Below are positions 1 to 10,600 of a DNA stretch of 49,884 nucleotides, in pieces; the first letter of the stretch is position 1; the number at the start of each line of letters is the position of its first letter. Source of the stretch: Apostichopus californicus (taxonomy: Eukaryota; Echinodermata; Holothuroidea; Aspidochirotida; Stichopodidae); contig JAIPMN010012760.1 of assembly GCA_020650975.1 (NCBI GenBank), forward strand, positions 1 to 49,884. The letters run 5' to 3'. The translations under genes were made by a program, and so were the position numbers. The notes beneath the pieces are model-generated. The model ran no database searches. It was not told where the DNA came from and saw nothing but the letters and a program-made list of their open reading frames with translations.

Positions 1-2610
1 CCCCCCCCCCCCCCCACCAGTATCCTCCTGTTGGCATAGGAACCTAATAACTATTAAAGAAAATGGCTTCAACTATTCTACATACTAAAAATTCAAGAAA
101 AACTAAAATAAAACTTATAAACGAATATATGTAAAAATAAAAGTTACTGTTGATAAAAGAAAACCTTCCATATATTGTTATTGATGTATGAGGGGACATA
201 ATTTGGTAAACTATGAAAACAATTATTTTCTCTACTGTAAAAGCTGAGGTTTGAATTATAAAAACATTCCTTTTGTACCAGAGGGATGCATTAAACTTGT
301 CACATTATATGTACCCAGGGTCTACAACATATTTTTTTTTTTATAAATTTCTATCAAGATTCACAAAACAGTAACAATAATTACAATATGCAAATTGCTT
401 ATTTCCATTAAAGTAGCATTTGATAATTAATTACTGGAGAGTACTAACCCTGCAGGTACCAAACAACAGTCAGAATAGCGTATGTCTGCCTGAAAAGTTA
501 ACCTTTGTCAAAGTGGTTAATGGAGTTACTGAATTGACATTTCTTTGGCATGTATTCTGTCATTATCAAATTCTCTTGATACTTGGATGTTGAAGGGGAT
601 GAAATAAACAACTGATGATCTAAACGGTAAAAATTGGGAGGATTGAATGTGACTTGTTTGAAATTTGTTAAACATGTTTGAAATTCCTAGGTCCCTCCCA
701 CCTGTCGTCTTTTCAAGCAGGTTTTACAAGGAAATGGTGAACACATTTTGGTCCTGATTAACTCCAAACTTTAAGCTGGGCTTAAAGGTGCCATAGAAAT
801 GTTGGTCCTCACTTTTACCAAACCTATGACATATTTGCTCACAACAAGATTGTAATGTATAACTTTTTACGGCCTTCTTGCTTGCTTCATCAATTTAATA
901 ATGGTTAGTGATTAGTTATGATTCCAATCCTTTCTATTATAATTATATTATTTTTTTTATCTCTCAGATAATTTAAAAAAAATTCAATCGCATTCAAAGA
1001 GAAAGCCTTCAACTTTTAGATGTATTTTCCCCCGACTTGAAATGAAACTTGACTAGCGTGAGCTACTGACCTGCATTTGCTAAGGAGCTATGGCATATAA
1101 AAGTAACAAAACCATACCAAAGAGCTACCTTCAAACCCAAAACCAATAACAAGATGTCCAACTTTATAAAAAATATTACTGCACAACTGTAGCAAACAAT
1201 GAAAACTATTTTGTTTTTACCACCAATAAACTGTAATACCTTGATGACTCTGAATCACAATTGATGATAAATTCTGGTTATTTAGTGTGGAATCCAAACT
1301 TGATAAATGTTAACGAGAAATTATCGCATTAAAATTAAAAAACTAATTACAATCTTCAAATGATAAAATTCATTATAGCACACAATTAATGACTTGTACC
1401 AGTTGATAAGATTAAAAGTCAACCAGTATTGTCTAAAAACAACCGTCCACGACCTGTTTGGAACATGACCGACTAAACTTTTTGGCATTTGGTAACGACC
1501 CATCGAATCATCATTTCCTCCCAAATTTGTCATTGGCAATGTCACTGGAATATGGTCACTGATGTAATGGTTTGCTCTGCTTCCGTGCCACAAGTTTGTC
1601 GATCTCGGTTTGAAGAGGTGACATTGTAATCCTGAGATTGGTACTCGGGGCCATGTGCCCAGTATTATGATACTTTGACTTATGATCTCCCAACCCACTT
1701 GATACCCTTTGTGAGCCAAACATTGGGTCACAACAATAGCTTTCAGGCTGTTGGTATAAACTATGCCAAAATAAGTCCAAAAGTTAAAGTCACGTTTGGG
1801 TCTAACTCTTTCAAGGTAGTCTTTGGGTATTTTCTGGCAAAGTCGATTCATGGTCTGTTTTGTCTTGATTCAGTAACAAAGGATACTGTTGATAGTTCCC
1901 TACCAGTACTAAAGTAAGAACTATTAAAATTGTTGAGCACTTTTCGAAAACTAAAACCAAGTGGGAATGGTACCTTCGTACAAAAACTTGAATCAATCAT
2001 CATGTTTTGGGATAAGGTAAAGGTTTCACAAACTGACAAAAGCTTGCTGTTATGTAACAACAGGTAACTCAAGAAATATCAAATGCTTCAAAATTCATAA
2101 CCTGAAGCTTTTGAAAAGAAATGGCAAAAAACAAAGGAATGTCAGAAGGTTAAATTATGATGAGATTTTTCCTTCCTTCCTGTTTTACTTTACTTCCTGT
2201 CAAATGGGTCCATATTGTTTTTCTAACAAAAAAATTGTTAAAACTAAAATATATGTAATTATTAAAATCAATTTCATAAAATGATCACTCAGACTTTGTC
2301 AATTGGAAATGAGTATAAAATGCTTTCGCTGAAAAAAATGAATCCTAGGGATAAAAAAAAAAATCAATTGGAAATATTTCTTTTCACCAATTTCAGTTGA
2401 AAGCTCCACATATGATATGAATAAATAAGAGAGAGCATTACATTTTAAGCTGCTGAGCAGATTTCTTGGAACAAAACTTTAAATATTTGAATATACAAGC
2501 TTCAGATGAACAACTAATTTTAAAAGTTTGACACATCTTACATGAAAAACTGACCATTACTGTATCTCTATATTTTGTGAGAATACAGCAAATACTCTCA
2601 TTTTATCTAT

Positions 2611-2638
2611 ATGCATATTGCTTTGGTGCAATATGCAT
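2611..2638. repeat. perfect 11-bp hairpin
   Basis: ATGCATATTGC (2611-2621), a six-base loop TTTGGT and the exact complement GCAATATGCAT (2628-2638). It is isolated, with no neighbouring gene, and may be chance in AT-rich DNA or a transposon remnant. Confidence 0.6.
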
Positions 2639-3536
2639 GTTGTTTATAGCAAACATAAACGTTACAACCTAAATTCTTTCTGTAACCACCTTGGTGAATT
2701 TGAGTGATGGCTTGATAATAACTGATAGCTTAGATCACATTAAATAAAGGGACATTAATGCATGCGATAATATATGATCAAATTGGCTGTGACAAATTTG
2801 TGGGCAATAAGCAGTTTAATAATACCTTTGATTCACACTCATGTCCAGAGGAATGCGGAGTTACGACAGCCACATAGTTTCCAAAACGTTTAGAGTGACC
2901 TGTGTTATTATATTGAATAATTGACTTAATGAGATGTTGCCTTACTGTAGAATAATAAGGCATAGTAAACATCATTATGATTGTTTCAAAAAGTTGAAAT
3001 TTGACAATTATGTCCAACGACAATAATTTTGAGCAATGAGTTTATCAACCCGCACAAAGGAAGCTAAACATATCTCAATTAAACCTCACTTAAGTTGTGC
3101 ATAGAAGAGACTAGTATTAGGTTGCTTTTGCAGACAAATAGAGGTGCCATAGACATGTATTCACCATCAATCCATTAGACATAATTTGGAGAACTATTTT
3201 ACTTGAACCGATCGAACACTGATAATTGATGTCTATACAAAGCTAAAAATATATCTTGACATACACCATGCTGTGACGTCATGAATTCTGGTAGTTGCGA
3301 GGGGCTGATTACTGCTATCAAATTTAAACTTGTGACTGAAACATTTATGAGAGATACAAAGCTAGCAATTATCGCAACAAATTCCGGCGCATATTTGAGA
3401 ACAATTTCAAAATAAAACTTTGTCATTACAAATCTACTGCATATAAGAAAGGCACAAACCAGCATGTCCTTCTACCAAATGTGATAAACCATCCAACAAA
3501 TAATTACACTGTCAATTTGTTTAACCTATGTGAACT

Positions 3537-3576
3537 CGAGACCAAAGCAAAGAGTCCGAGACCAAAGCAAAGAGTA
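3537..3576. repeat. 20-bp unit in tandem, two copies
   Basis: CGAGACCAAAGCAAAGAGTC occurs twice head to tail, the second copy differing only in its last base. It is a small recent duplication without a visible function. Confidence 0.8.
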
Positions 3577-3969
3577 AATGTCTGATTCTCTCTGAAACAA
3601 TAAACCAAAACTATTTCTTAATGAATGTACAGTATTGTGTAATCAAATAGTGCTTGTGCAATGATACTCTATTGGAAAATTTACAAATCACCATGCAACT
3701 ATCCTACAGTTGGTTAAATAAAAGAAAAATTAAAGTGGAGTAATTTCAGAAATCTGCTTTTGACTCCTATACTTCCATGGAAGTCTTAAATATTTCAGAC
3801 CTGAGAATATCTCTACAGTTGCATCCTTATCTACAAAAAAAAAGAAAAAAAAAAGAGGGGGCAGAGAATGTGCTACTCCTAATTAATACTCCTGATAATT
3901 CAACTATATTCCCCATAAACATACCCCCCTCCCCCCAAAAAATAAAAAATAAAAATAGGGAACATGATA

Positions 3970-3998
3970 CGTTCACCCTAGCAGGATCTTCTTCAGTT
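3970..3998 (-). repeat. dispersed motif resembling a hammerhead ribozyme core (copy 1)
   Basis: The minus strand reads CTGAAGAAGATCCTGCTAGG, identical over 20 bases to the copy at 14951-14985, then GTGAACG, so the GAAA of the core is changed to GAAC. It looks like a degraded copy of the same dispersed element. Confidence 0.4.
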
Positions 3999-5650
3999 TA
4001 AAATTAAGATAAACATATCATAATGTTCATCTTAATTCAATATCCAAACTAATCCCCTAAATGATAGTTCAATATTCTGTAAGAACCCTATCCAGTTTTT
4101 CTCTTTGTTCAAAGGGGTACAATTAGTCAGCAATAAGTGTCCACAGCTAATATGGTAACTTCAGCCTTGATTGTGTATGCAGAAAAAGTTAGGCTACCTA
4201 AGTCTACTAGAAAAGTGTGAACGTAGTGATGGTCTAGTTTAACAGTCGATATTTCCTTTGCAAATTAACTAACTTTTTGGAAAGATTTATGATCTATTGT
4301 GCTATTCAATGAACAAAATGAAAAATATGATTTGCTTTTTTTTGTCATCATTTTGAGCAGTGTGACAAAACCTAATATGAACAATGTGAAAGACCTCCTA
4401 GCAATTTTTTAACTACTTGCAACATATTAAATTTTTGATATATTTACAATTCTAGGTACAGATAAATCATTTCAGATGAATGGGGCATAGGGAAAGGCAA
4501 CCTTACATATTCCTGAAAATATATTCAAGTAGTTACCAAATACGTCCAAAAGATGACTGTGATACAACAGGTAGCAATACTGTAATACAACAGATCTTTC
4601 ATTCTGACCAATCTCTCATCTGACCTTATTAAGTCAACAAAATAATAGTACAATTACTGTTAGTATTTGACATATATATATATAAACTGTACTGTTGGTT
4701 TTCATAATATCTTATTAAGTGATGAACACAATTTAAATCATCGCTGTTTTTATTATTATTATTCTAGCACACTCTCAAAGATTATTTTCAGATTTCATTA
4801 TCATACAATCATTCATAGTACAAAACTCTAAATAACAGATGCAGAGTAAGTACTGCTCATCTTCTCCTCCTCTCATCAGCCAATATTTATCAGTCAAAAA
4901 CAATATTTTTTCCATTATACACAACATTGTACTGTCCAAGTTATGTGAAGATTAACAATAATGTTTCATTTCTCATTATTTCAATTTTGTATATTCCTTG
5001 GAAATCGTCCTCAGTTTCTAGGTTAATGACTATAACATGTAGCCTTTGCAAGCTATGTTGTACAAATGGCTCTAGAACTTGAGAACTATGTGTCTCCTTC
5101 CCCAACCCCTTCAAATGAATAGCAACATGCATTATGCTTATAGCAAAGACCATGTCTGGGGGCAAAAAAGAGGCCTATCATGAAAGTGGGAGGAACACCA
5201 GGCTGAAATATTAAAACATTATTCCAAATTCAGTCCTAATGAATCATAACATTGTCACATAGCAACTATACATTATGCTTAAACAGCTACCTCAAATCCT
5301 TCTGAGGAAATCTGGCCATCCTAAGAAATTCAATGATTACAATGTGCCATTAAAAGTCAGCGTCCACAATTGTAAGTGCTAAATTGGGCAGCAACATCAT
5401 AGAATACAGTACCTCTGATGATGTTACTAATGCCCTTGAGGATGAGATGACCTAAATCAATTTTTCATTCATCTCAACTAATCAAGAACATCATTGACCA
5501 GCTGCAAGAGCCTGATGAATGGATTTTGAAAATCATTTTCTATGTTTCCACTTACCATTTCGTTTTTTTCTAACTGCTTGAAACATGGAAACCATACAAA
5601 AGTTTCCTTTTATCAAGGTGAATCAAACAACTTATTAATAGTAATCAAAA

Positions 5651-8600
5651 CTAACAAAAGAATTGCTTTAGGTTCCTCTTCATCCGTTGGAGTCTCAGCT
5701 CCTCCAAGAGGAAGCCCAGCTCTCTTTTAATGGCCTCCCTGTCGTTACCAAAGTTGCTTTCTTTCCACCATCGAAGCAAGACAAAGAAAATTCTATCAGA
5801 CTCCGAAGTCTTCATGGTCCTCAGTTTCTTCAAGTCATCCTCCAAGGTTACCATGTCTGCAAACTCTAGCAACCTCGCTACTTTACGGTGGTCGACGTGC
5901 TGGGACAGACCATCAGCAAATTTACGAAAGACGTCAGTGACGTCTTCAACTGGAGGAAGTAAGCAGAAAAGAGGCAAATAGCAAATATAAGACTTCACAG
6001 GTCACATTTCACCGGTTTACGATTGAAAGAATTGCTAAGCATAAATCTATGTCGAAAAGCATTCCATAATGTAAATATGATCAACAGTTATTGGTGATTG
6101 TTTGATTCAAATCATTCTTGTATAACGTACTTTCAAGCACAAAAATACACATAAAGTTCTCTGAAATTTGGATGAATTGGAAGGTAACTCCTCCTTTTCT
6201 TTTCTTCTAAGAAATAATTAAAAATAGTAATACTTCATCTGTTCTTGTAATATCACTGCTACCTCAGTGCTTGTAAAACTATACTGATTCAGTTTCAATA
6301 AAGTAGCACTTGGTAAACAGTATATGTTTGCCCACTGACAATGATACTGTATATATCTCTGGTACTCAAATTGGGATTGCAAGAAATTCTTGGCGAAATA
6401 CCAAAAATTTAAAACGAAAAAGATTTGCCACTTTTTTCTTTTTAAAGGGGGGCAAATTCTTTTGAAAAATGACTTTAAAGGTGAAAAATTTATATATTTT
6501 ATTAACTACCCCTTAATCGTGAAACAATTTCTCAATGGGAGAGGGATTATGGATAGCTCCTGCCCATACAACACTTTCCCAGGCCACAATACCCAACACT
6601 GGCGGGTTGCCAAGACGATGAATGTGAAATTGGGGTCACCAAGCAAAAAGGTTTAAACAGCAGGGATATAGAGTATTTCTCGCCAATGAGCATTGATATG
6701 TACCTTGGGCTTCCTTTTCCGATGTTCGAGACCAATCCCAGCAATGTTTAGTTGTGTCATTCTCATGTTTACTGCTATTGGAGAAGACTGAATGAGAGGG
6801 ACAAAACAAAAAAAGTAAAAATATTTCAAATATTTGTGCAAAGCTTTACTTTTTTCTTCCAAAGTCATAGAATAAATATATCTGAAACATATGTATTATA
6901 TGTGCAACTTGTTAATTTTAACCATTAACCAAATGATTTTATTCTTAAAATGATTTGATTTATGCCAGTGGAGAGGCAAGTAGCTCACTGTTCAAGCTGG
7001 TACATCTCATAACTCAGGATATTATAAGAATAGTTTTCTAAAAAATTACTGTGCAGTCAAATTGCTGTTATCATCTTTTTTGTTAGAGTTCATGTGGCAT
7101 TAGTTCTAACATCCAAACACCTTAATCAACACAGAAGAAAAACACAAGATTCGTTCATCCCCCAACAATGCATTGGTCGAAATTCTGTTGAAGCCAATCA
7201 CAATACATGTTGTGCATAGATATACAGAAATACAGAAACCCAACAGTAAACTTACAGTTGAGCGTCATGTTGGAATTTCCAGCTAGAACTAAGTTTCCAT
7301 GACCAGCAACATCAATAGAAGGGATGTCTTCTTTCTCAGCCACTTCTGTAAGAAAGAAGAAACATGTGTAAAAAAGAGATGCTTAAATGCCTTTTTGACC
7401 TACAATACTTAAGGATAAAGGACAGAAACCCTTTAATAAATACTAAAGAACTACTAACAATCATGTGAAAGTATTATGATGAAAAATGAGAGTGGAATCT
7501 CTTCGGGTAGAAAATCTTCCGATGAGTCCTACAGCTCAATATATTATCAAAAACAAGGTTTCATTGTTAACTACTACAATGCATCTAGTTGGGACAATTT
7601 TTTCTATACTGTAGTGTGATGCTCAGCTTCAGAGCACTAGTACTGTCAGTACGAGCAGTATGAATATCATGTTTCTATCAGATCAAGGTTAGGAACTGTT
7701 TGTACTGTCAATAGCAGTGCTTTGAAGCATGATATTGGAGAACAGTTTAGAGAGGTATTAGCATTAGGAAATTGTCCCAACTGGCTGTACAGTGACTAGC
7801 CGTTCATACAAAGTTGAAAATCTGCACAAAATACACATAAACCATCTGAAAGTAGCAAAGTTCAGGTAAAGTTACAAAAGAGAAATTTCAAGCTATCTTG
7901 TAAATGATCCATAGCTAACAAGTCAGAGTAACAAAAACCTTACATATGTTTTATGAACAGTATGTATATAGCTACCTTTTAGAACACTCACCTTTCTCAT
8001 TTTCAGTGCCATGGTCACCTTTCACCCTCTTCAATGGCCTGTCATCATCAACATCTTTCCTCTTAAACTGAGATGGTCCAGACTGGACTCCAGAGGAGCT
8101 TGATCTCAGAAAGTCAGGAGAGTCTTCTGAGGAATTCTGATTATCAGCAGATTGCTGTCCCATAGGACACATTGACTGTTGTACTTTGTTTGAAGATGAA
8201 GCCCTCAAGTCATGACTAAAAGATTTAGAACTATCACCGTGATATTCTGTTGGTCTCTGGCAATCTTCACGATGTGAACCTTTTCCATTAGAAGTAGCCA
8301 GATTAGTTGATATTTGTTCACATGTATCACTAAGGTCACTAGTACTTGCAGCGAAACCCATGAATTTGTCTCCTGTGGATCTATCTAATCTTAGTTGTCT
8401 TAAACTGGAATGTGTTTTATTGTAATACCCGGAACCGTCCTGTTTCTGGTGAAACGATAGTGTCTTGTTATGCGTGTACTGGATATGACTGATGTTGTTG
8501 ACCTCGGCAAATGCATTTTGGTTGTCATTTAAATTAATGGCTGAGTCTGTGGAATCTTCTGAATCAGAGGAAGTTCTTATGGCACAGGAAGGAACAGCTC

Positions 8601-8739
8601 TGGCCTTCATGTTAAAACCATGATCATAATCATCCCCTGAAAATGGCCGTAATTCCATCGGCAGCACATCCTCACTTTGGGAGTCTTGTTGGCTCTTAGA
8701 CGTGGAACCTGAGGCGTAGCCTGTGTCATCATCATCCAT
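5651..8739 (-). CDS. RHIM/amyloid-like motif plus death-domain adaptor (IMD/RIPK1-C-terminus-like)
   Basis: Probable signalling adaptor. Minus-strand coding exons are 8739-7992, 7345-7256, optionally 6787-6704, and 5949-5651. Junctions are all GT..AG and keep phase 1, giving 378 residues without the 84-nt exon or 406 with it. Residues 1-225 are acidic and Ser-rich (starts MDDDDTG), probably disordered. A basic bipartite NLS-like patch lies at 226-240 (KRK...PLKRVK). Residues 264-279 read GHGNLVLAGNSNMTLN, two Gly/Asn-spaced beta-strand units with a G-x-x-N core as in RHIM motifs. The last ~90 residues look like a death domain: amphipathic helices, LLRWWKES, then REAIKRELGFLLEELRL. RHIM-like motif plus death domain is the layout of insect IMD and the end of RIPK1, but there is no kinase here. 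The family call is inference and the exon model is well supported. It is divergent from the sorting nexin gene. Confidence 0.7.
6704..6787 (-). other. candidate in-frame 84-nt exon of the death-domain gene
   Basis: On the minus strand a strong acceptor (T/C-rich tract ending CATTCAG) precedes 84 bases that end AAG|GTACAT. The length is a multiple of three, phase 1 is kept on both sides, and the 28 codons are open (F-F-S-N-S-S at the start, K-E-A-Q at the end). It would sit between the G-N-rich motif and the death domain and lengthen the linker. The donor is only moderate, so it may be a cassette exon. Confidence 0.5.
7256..7345 (-). other. exon carrying the RHIM/amyloid-like motif
   Basis: Ninety-base exon (acceptor TTCTTACAG, donor T|GTAAGT), phase 1 at both ends, so it is a symmetric module that can be included or skipped without a frameshift. 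It encodes an acidic lead (VAEKEDIPSID) and the motif VAGHGNLVLAGNSNMTLN. The two eight-residue units GHGNLVLA and GNSNMTLN each have Gly/Asn turns followed by an alternating hydrophobic strand, as in amyloid-forming signalling motifs. The match to the RHIM core (I/V-Q-I/V-G-x-x-N) is partial: there is no Gln and Ala precedes the Gly. Confidence 0.55.
7585..7784. repeat. short inverted-repeat element (MITE-like) in an intron of the death-domain gene
   Basis: AGTTGGGACAATTT at 7587-7600 has its exact reverse complement at 7769-7782, and pairing continues outward by a few bases with one mismatch. Internal sequence is imperfectly palindromic (for example TACTGTCAGTAC and its partner GTACTGTCAATAG). 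The size of about 200 bp and the terminal inverted repeats fit a non-autonomous DNA transposon. I could not see a clear target-site duplication. Confidence 0.55.
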
Positions 8740-8778
8740 GGTTAGTATAATGACCTTTCACCAATTGACAACAAAAAT
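8740..8778 (-). promoter_or_regulatory. 5' UTR just upstream of the death-domain start codon
   Basis: On the minus strand a pyrimidine-rich acceptor ending CTTCTAG precedes 39 untranslated bases and then ACCATGG, a good initiation context that supports the chosen start. The 39 bases contain an in-frame TGA, so an upstream exon cannot extend the protein through this acceptor. Confidence 0.45.
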
Positions 8779-9158
8779 CTAGAAGGTAAGAAAACATTCA
8801 AATGAGCATTTGAAAGACCGGTTCCCCAACAGTTAGTTTAATAGGCCATGTCTGGCATGAATGAACTTGGTAACTTTGTATTTACATAGGCTACTGATAT
8901 GGTAAGCAATCACTAGCAGCGTTACTATTAATACTAGTGTTACTATTAAAGTAACCCTTTTTCTCCACAGTTGGGTAAAATAAATAGCCACCACTAGATT
9001 CAATCTAATACTACCGTTAGGGTATTATAGGAATAGCATTTGGCCTAGGCCTATACTGTGATGGTGAAACTAATAAGAGCTGGGAGTAATTGCAGAATAC
9101 ACCGCAACTCAGTAGACACCCTTTACAAAAATTACTGGCATCGTGGTCACTAGTATTC

Positions 9159-9234
9159 GACCGATTATATGATAATCGGTTACTACCGATTAGCTCATGA
9201 ATGTGACAATCGGGACAATGCCAATTACCGATTA
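9159..9234. repeat. cluster of ACCGATTA motifs in both orientations
   Basis: ACCGATTA or its complement occurs at 9160-9167, 9173-9180, 9185-9192 and 9227-9234, with a related AATCGGG between. The first two form a perfect 9-bp hairpin (ACCGATTAT, loop ATG, ATAATCGGT). It lies between the two divergent genes. It could be a decayed transposon end or a binding-site array; the sequence alone does not decide. Confidence 0.5.
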
Positions 9235-10532
9235 TTTCATCGTTTGCGTGGAACTGGCCTAATATGATATAGTGGTATGCATGATTACCAACTTCTAGGC
9301 CAATACAATCAAAGATGTAAATGAATGACTTAACGTTTCACAGTAAAGATTAATGAAGCAAATAAAGAACACTGTAATACATGGGGCACTGTACGTTTAT
9401 AACAATGAGTCGCAATATTGCAATCTCACCACAACACATGAAATGACAGTGCTGTACAGACTACAGAATGGGGTAAACAGTAGCCATTGGCTCTCTGCCG
9501 TGGCTTCGCAGTCGTGGTGAAATAAATGCATTGTTAATGTTAGTGTGTGTCTCAACAAAGTCCATTTAAGTAATGTTGTTAGTGTGTGATGTTACCATTA
9601 ATATCATCTTCATTTGGCCTACAGGCTATAAATTATAATGGGAACTATGTTGTTGCTGAGTAATCTGTACAGTAGTTAAGCCAAGAGCTGGTCTTGTCAT
9701 ACTCTGTAAGTCTTGTACTTGTTGTTCTGAGCCTAGAGGTCAATATTAATATTAACTAGCAACATGCATTGCGTTTAACATTTGTATTGATATGGTAAGG
9801 TATAGGCTAGGGGTGATGCGCGAAAACAAAAACAACGCCGCGGTAACTGACAATTGGGTTCTGAACCAACATAGCTTCTAAACTAATCTACTGACAAAAC
9901 TAGTGCTGTCTAACTTGCTGTAAACAATACAGTAAACTAAGTTGATTTTGGTTTGCTGACAATACCTTTTCCTTTAAGGGCCGTTGAATGTAACGGTGAG
10001 AAATTCCCAGGTCTCAAATTAGAGGTTGCTCCTTAGTATCTTTTCTGCTAGGCGATTGCACATTACAGCTGTACTTAGCGTAAATTCCTATGTTCTGTAT
10101 ACAGTATAGTGCACTATGCATGGCAATAAGCATTCTGTAATGAAAGTAGATATACTGAGGGACGCCAAAGATGAAAGTAAAGTTCGTAATGCTTTGTCTG
10201 TCTACCTTGCTCATGTAACATATTTGTTACCTGTGAGTTACCTTTCCATACATCGAAGCGTCACAAAATGATCATTAGTTTCATCCATAGTGGTTTCATC
10301 TTATATGAAACTAACAATCCAAGTACGTGCAAGTGCCAGCCTAATAGATAAAGTTAATTGTCCATGTACTTTAAATTCAGAATACAATCTAATAAGCATC
10401 GAAACTGAACCGTAGTTTCCTATCTAGCCCCTCCCCATCCCACGCTTATCAAGGTAGTCAGGATAGGCCCCAAATTATAGCAAGCTAATTGCTAGAAGTT
10501 TTCAAAAGTATTTCATGGAGGTCTTTACTCAC

Positions 10533-10600
10533 CAAATTGTTGTCAGACATTTTTTGAGGAACACACAAGATGACTGAATGTACAGTCTAAGTGAGGAAAG
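10533..10600 (-). other. candidate 5' exon of the death-domain gene with a short upstream ORF
   Basis: On the minus strand ATG TCT GAC AAC AAT TTG is followed directly by GTGAGT at 10532, a strong donor. Spliced to the acceptor at 8779 this gives a 12-codon upstream ORF (MSDNNLIFVVNW) ending before the main ATG. It would be a leader exon with a uORF that could damp translation. The exon's 5' limit is not visible, and no transcript evidence is available, so this is a proposal only. Confidence 0.25.

Larger units (their letters stand above)
1..5650. other. non-coding region downstream of the death-domain gene
   Basis: No exon or conserved protein is recognisable on either strand. The longest open frame (minus strand, 1321-1851, 176 codons) has no family resemblance and no convincing splice or codon signal. 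The region holds a C15 run at its very start, an 11-bp perfect hairpin at 2611-2638, a 20-bp tandem duplication at 3537-3576, a hammerhead-core-like dispersed motif at 3970-3996 and a short TA repeat near 4670-4685. On the minus strand an AATAAA (4749-4754) could serve the death-domain gene about 900 bases beyond its stop, but nothing nearer was found. Confidence 0.6.

Noticed and set aside
1321..1851. Minus-strand open frame of 176 codons
   Set aside because: No recognisable domain, biased toward AT-rich codons, overlapped by other open frames on both strands, and no splice context. Probably chance, possibly a decayed repeat.
5651..8739. Identification as a full RIPK1 homologue
   Set aside because: There is no kinase domain in the exons or in the upstream region examined, so only the C-terminal layout is comparable.
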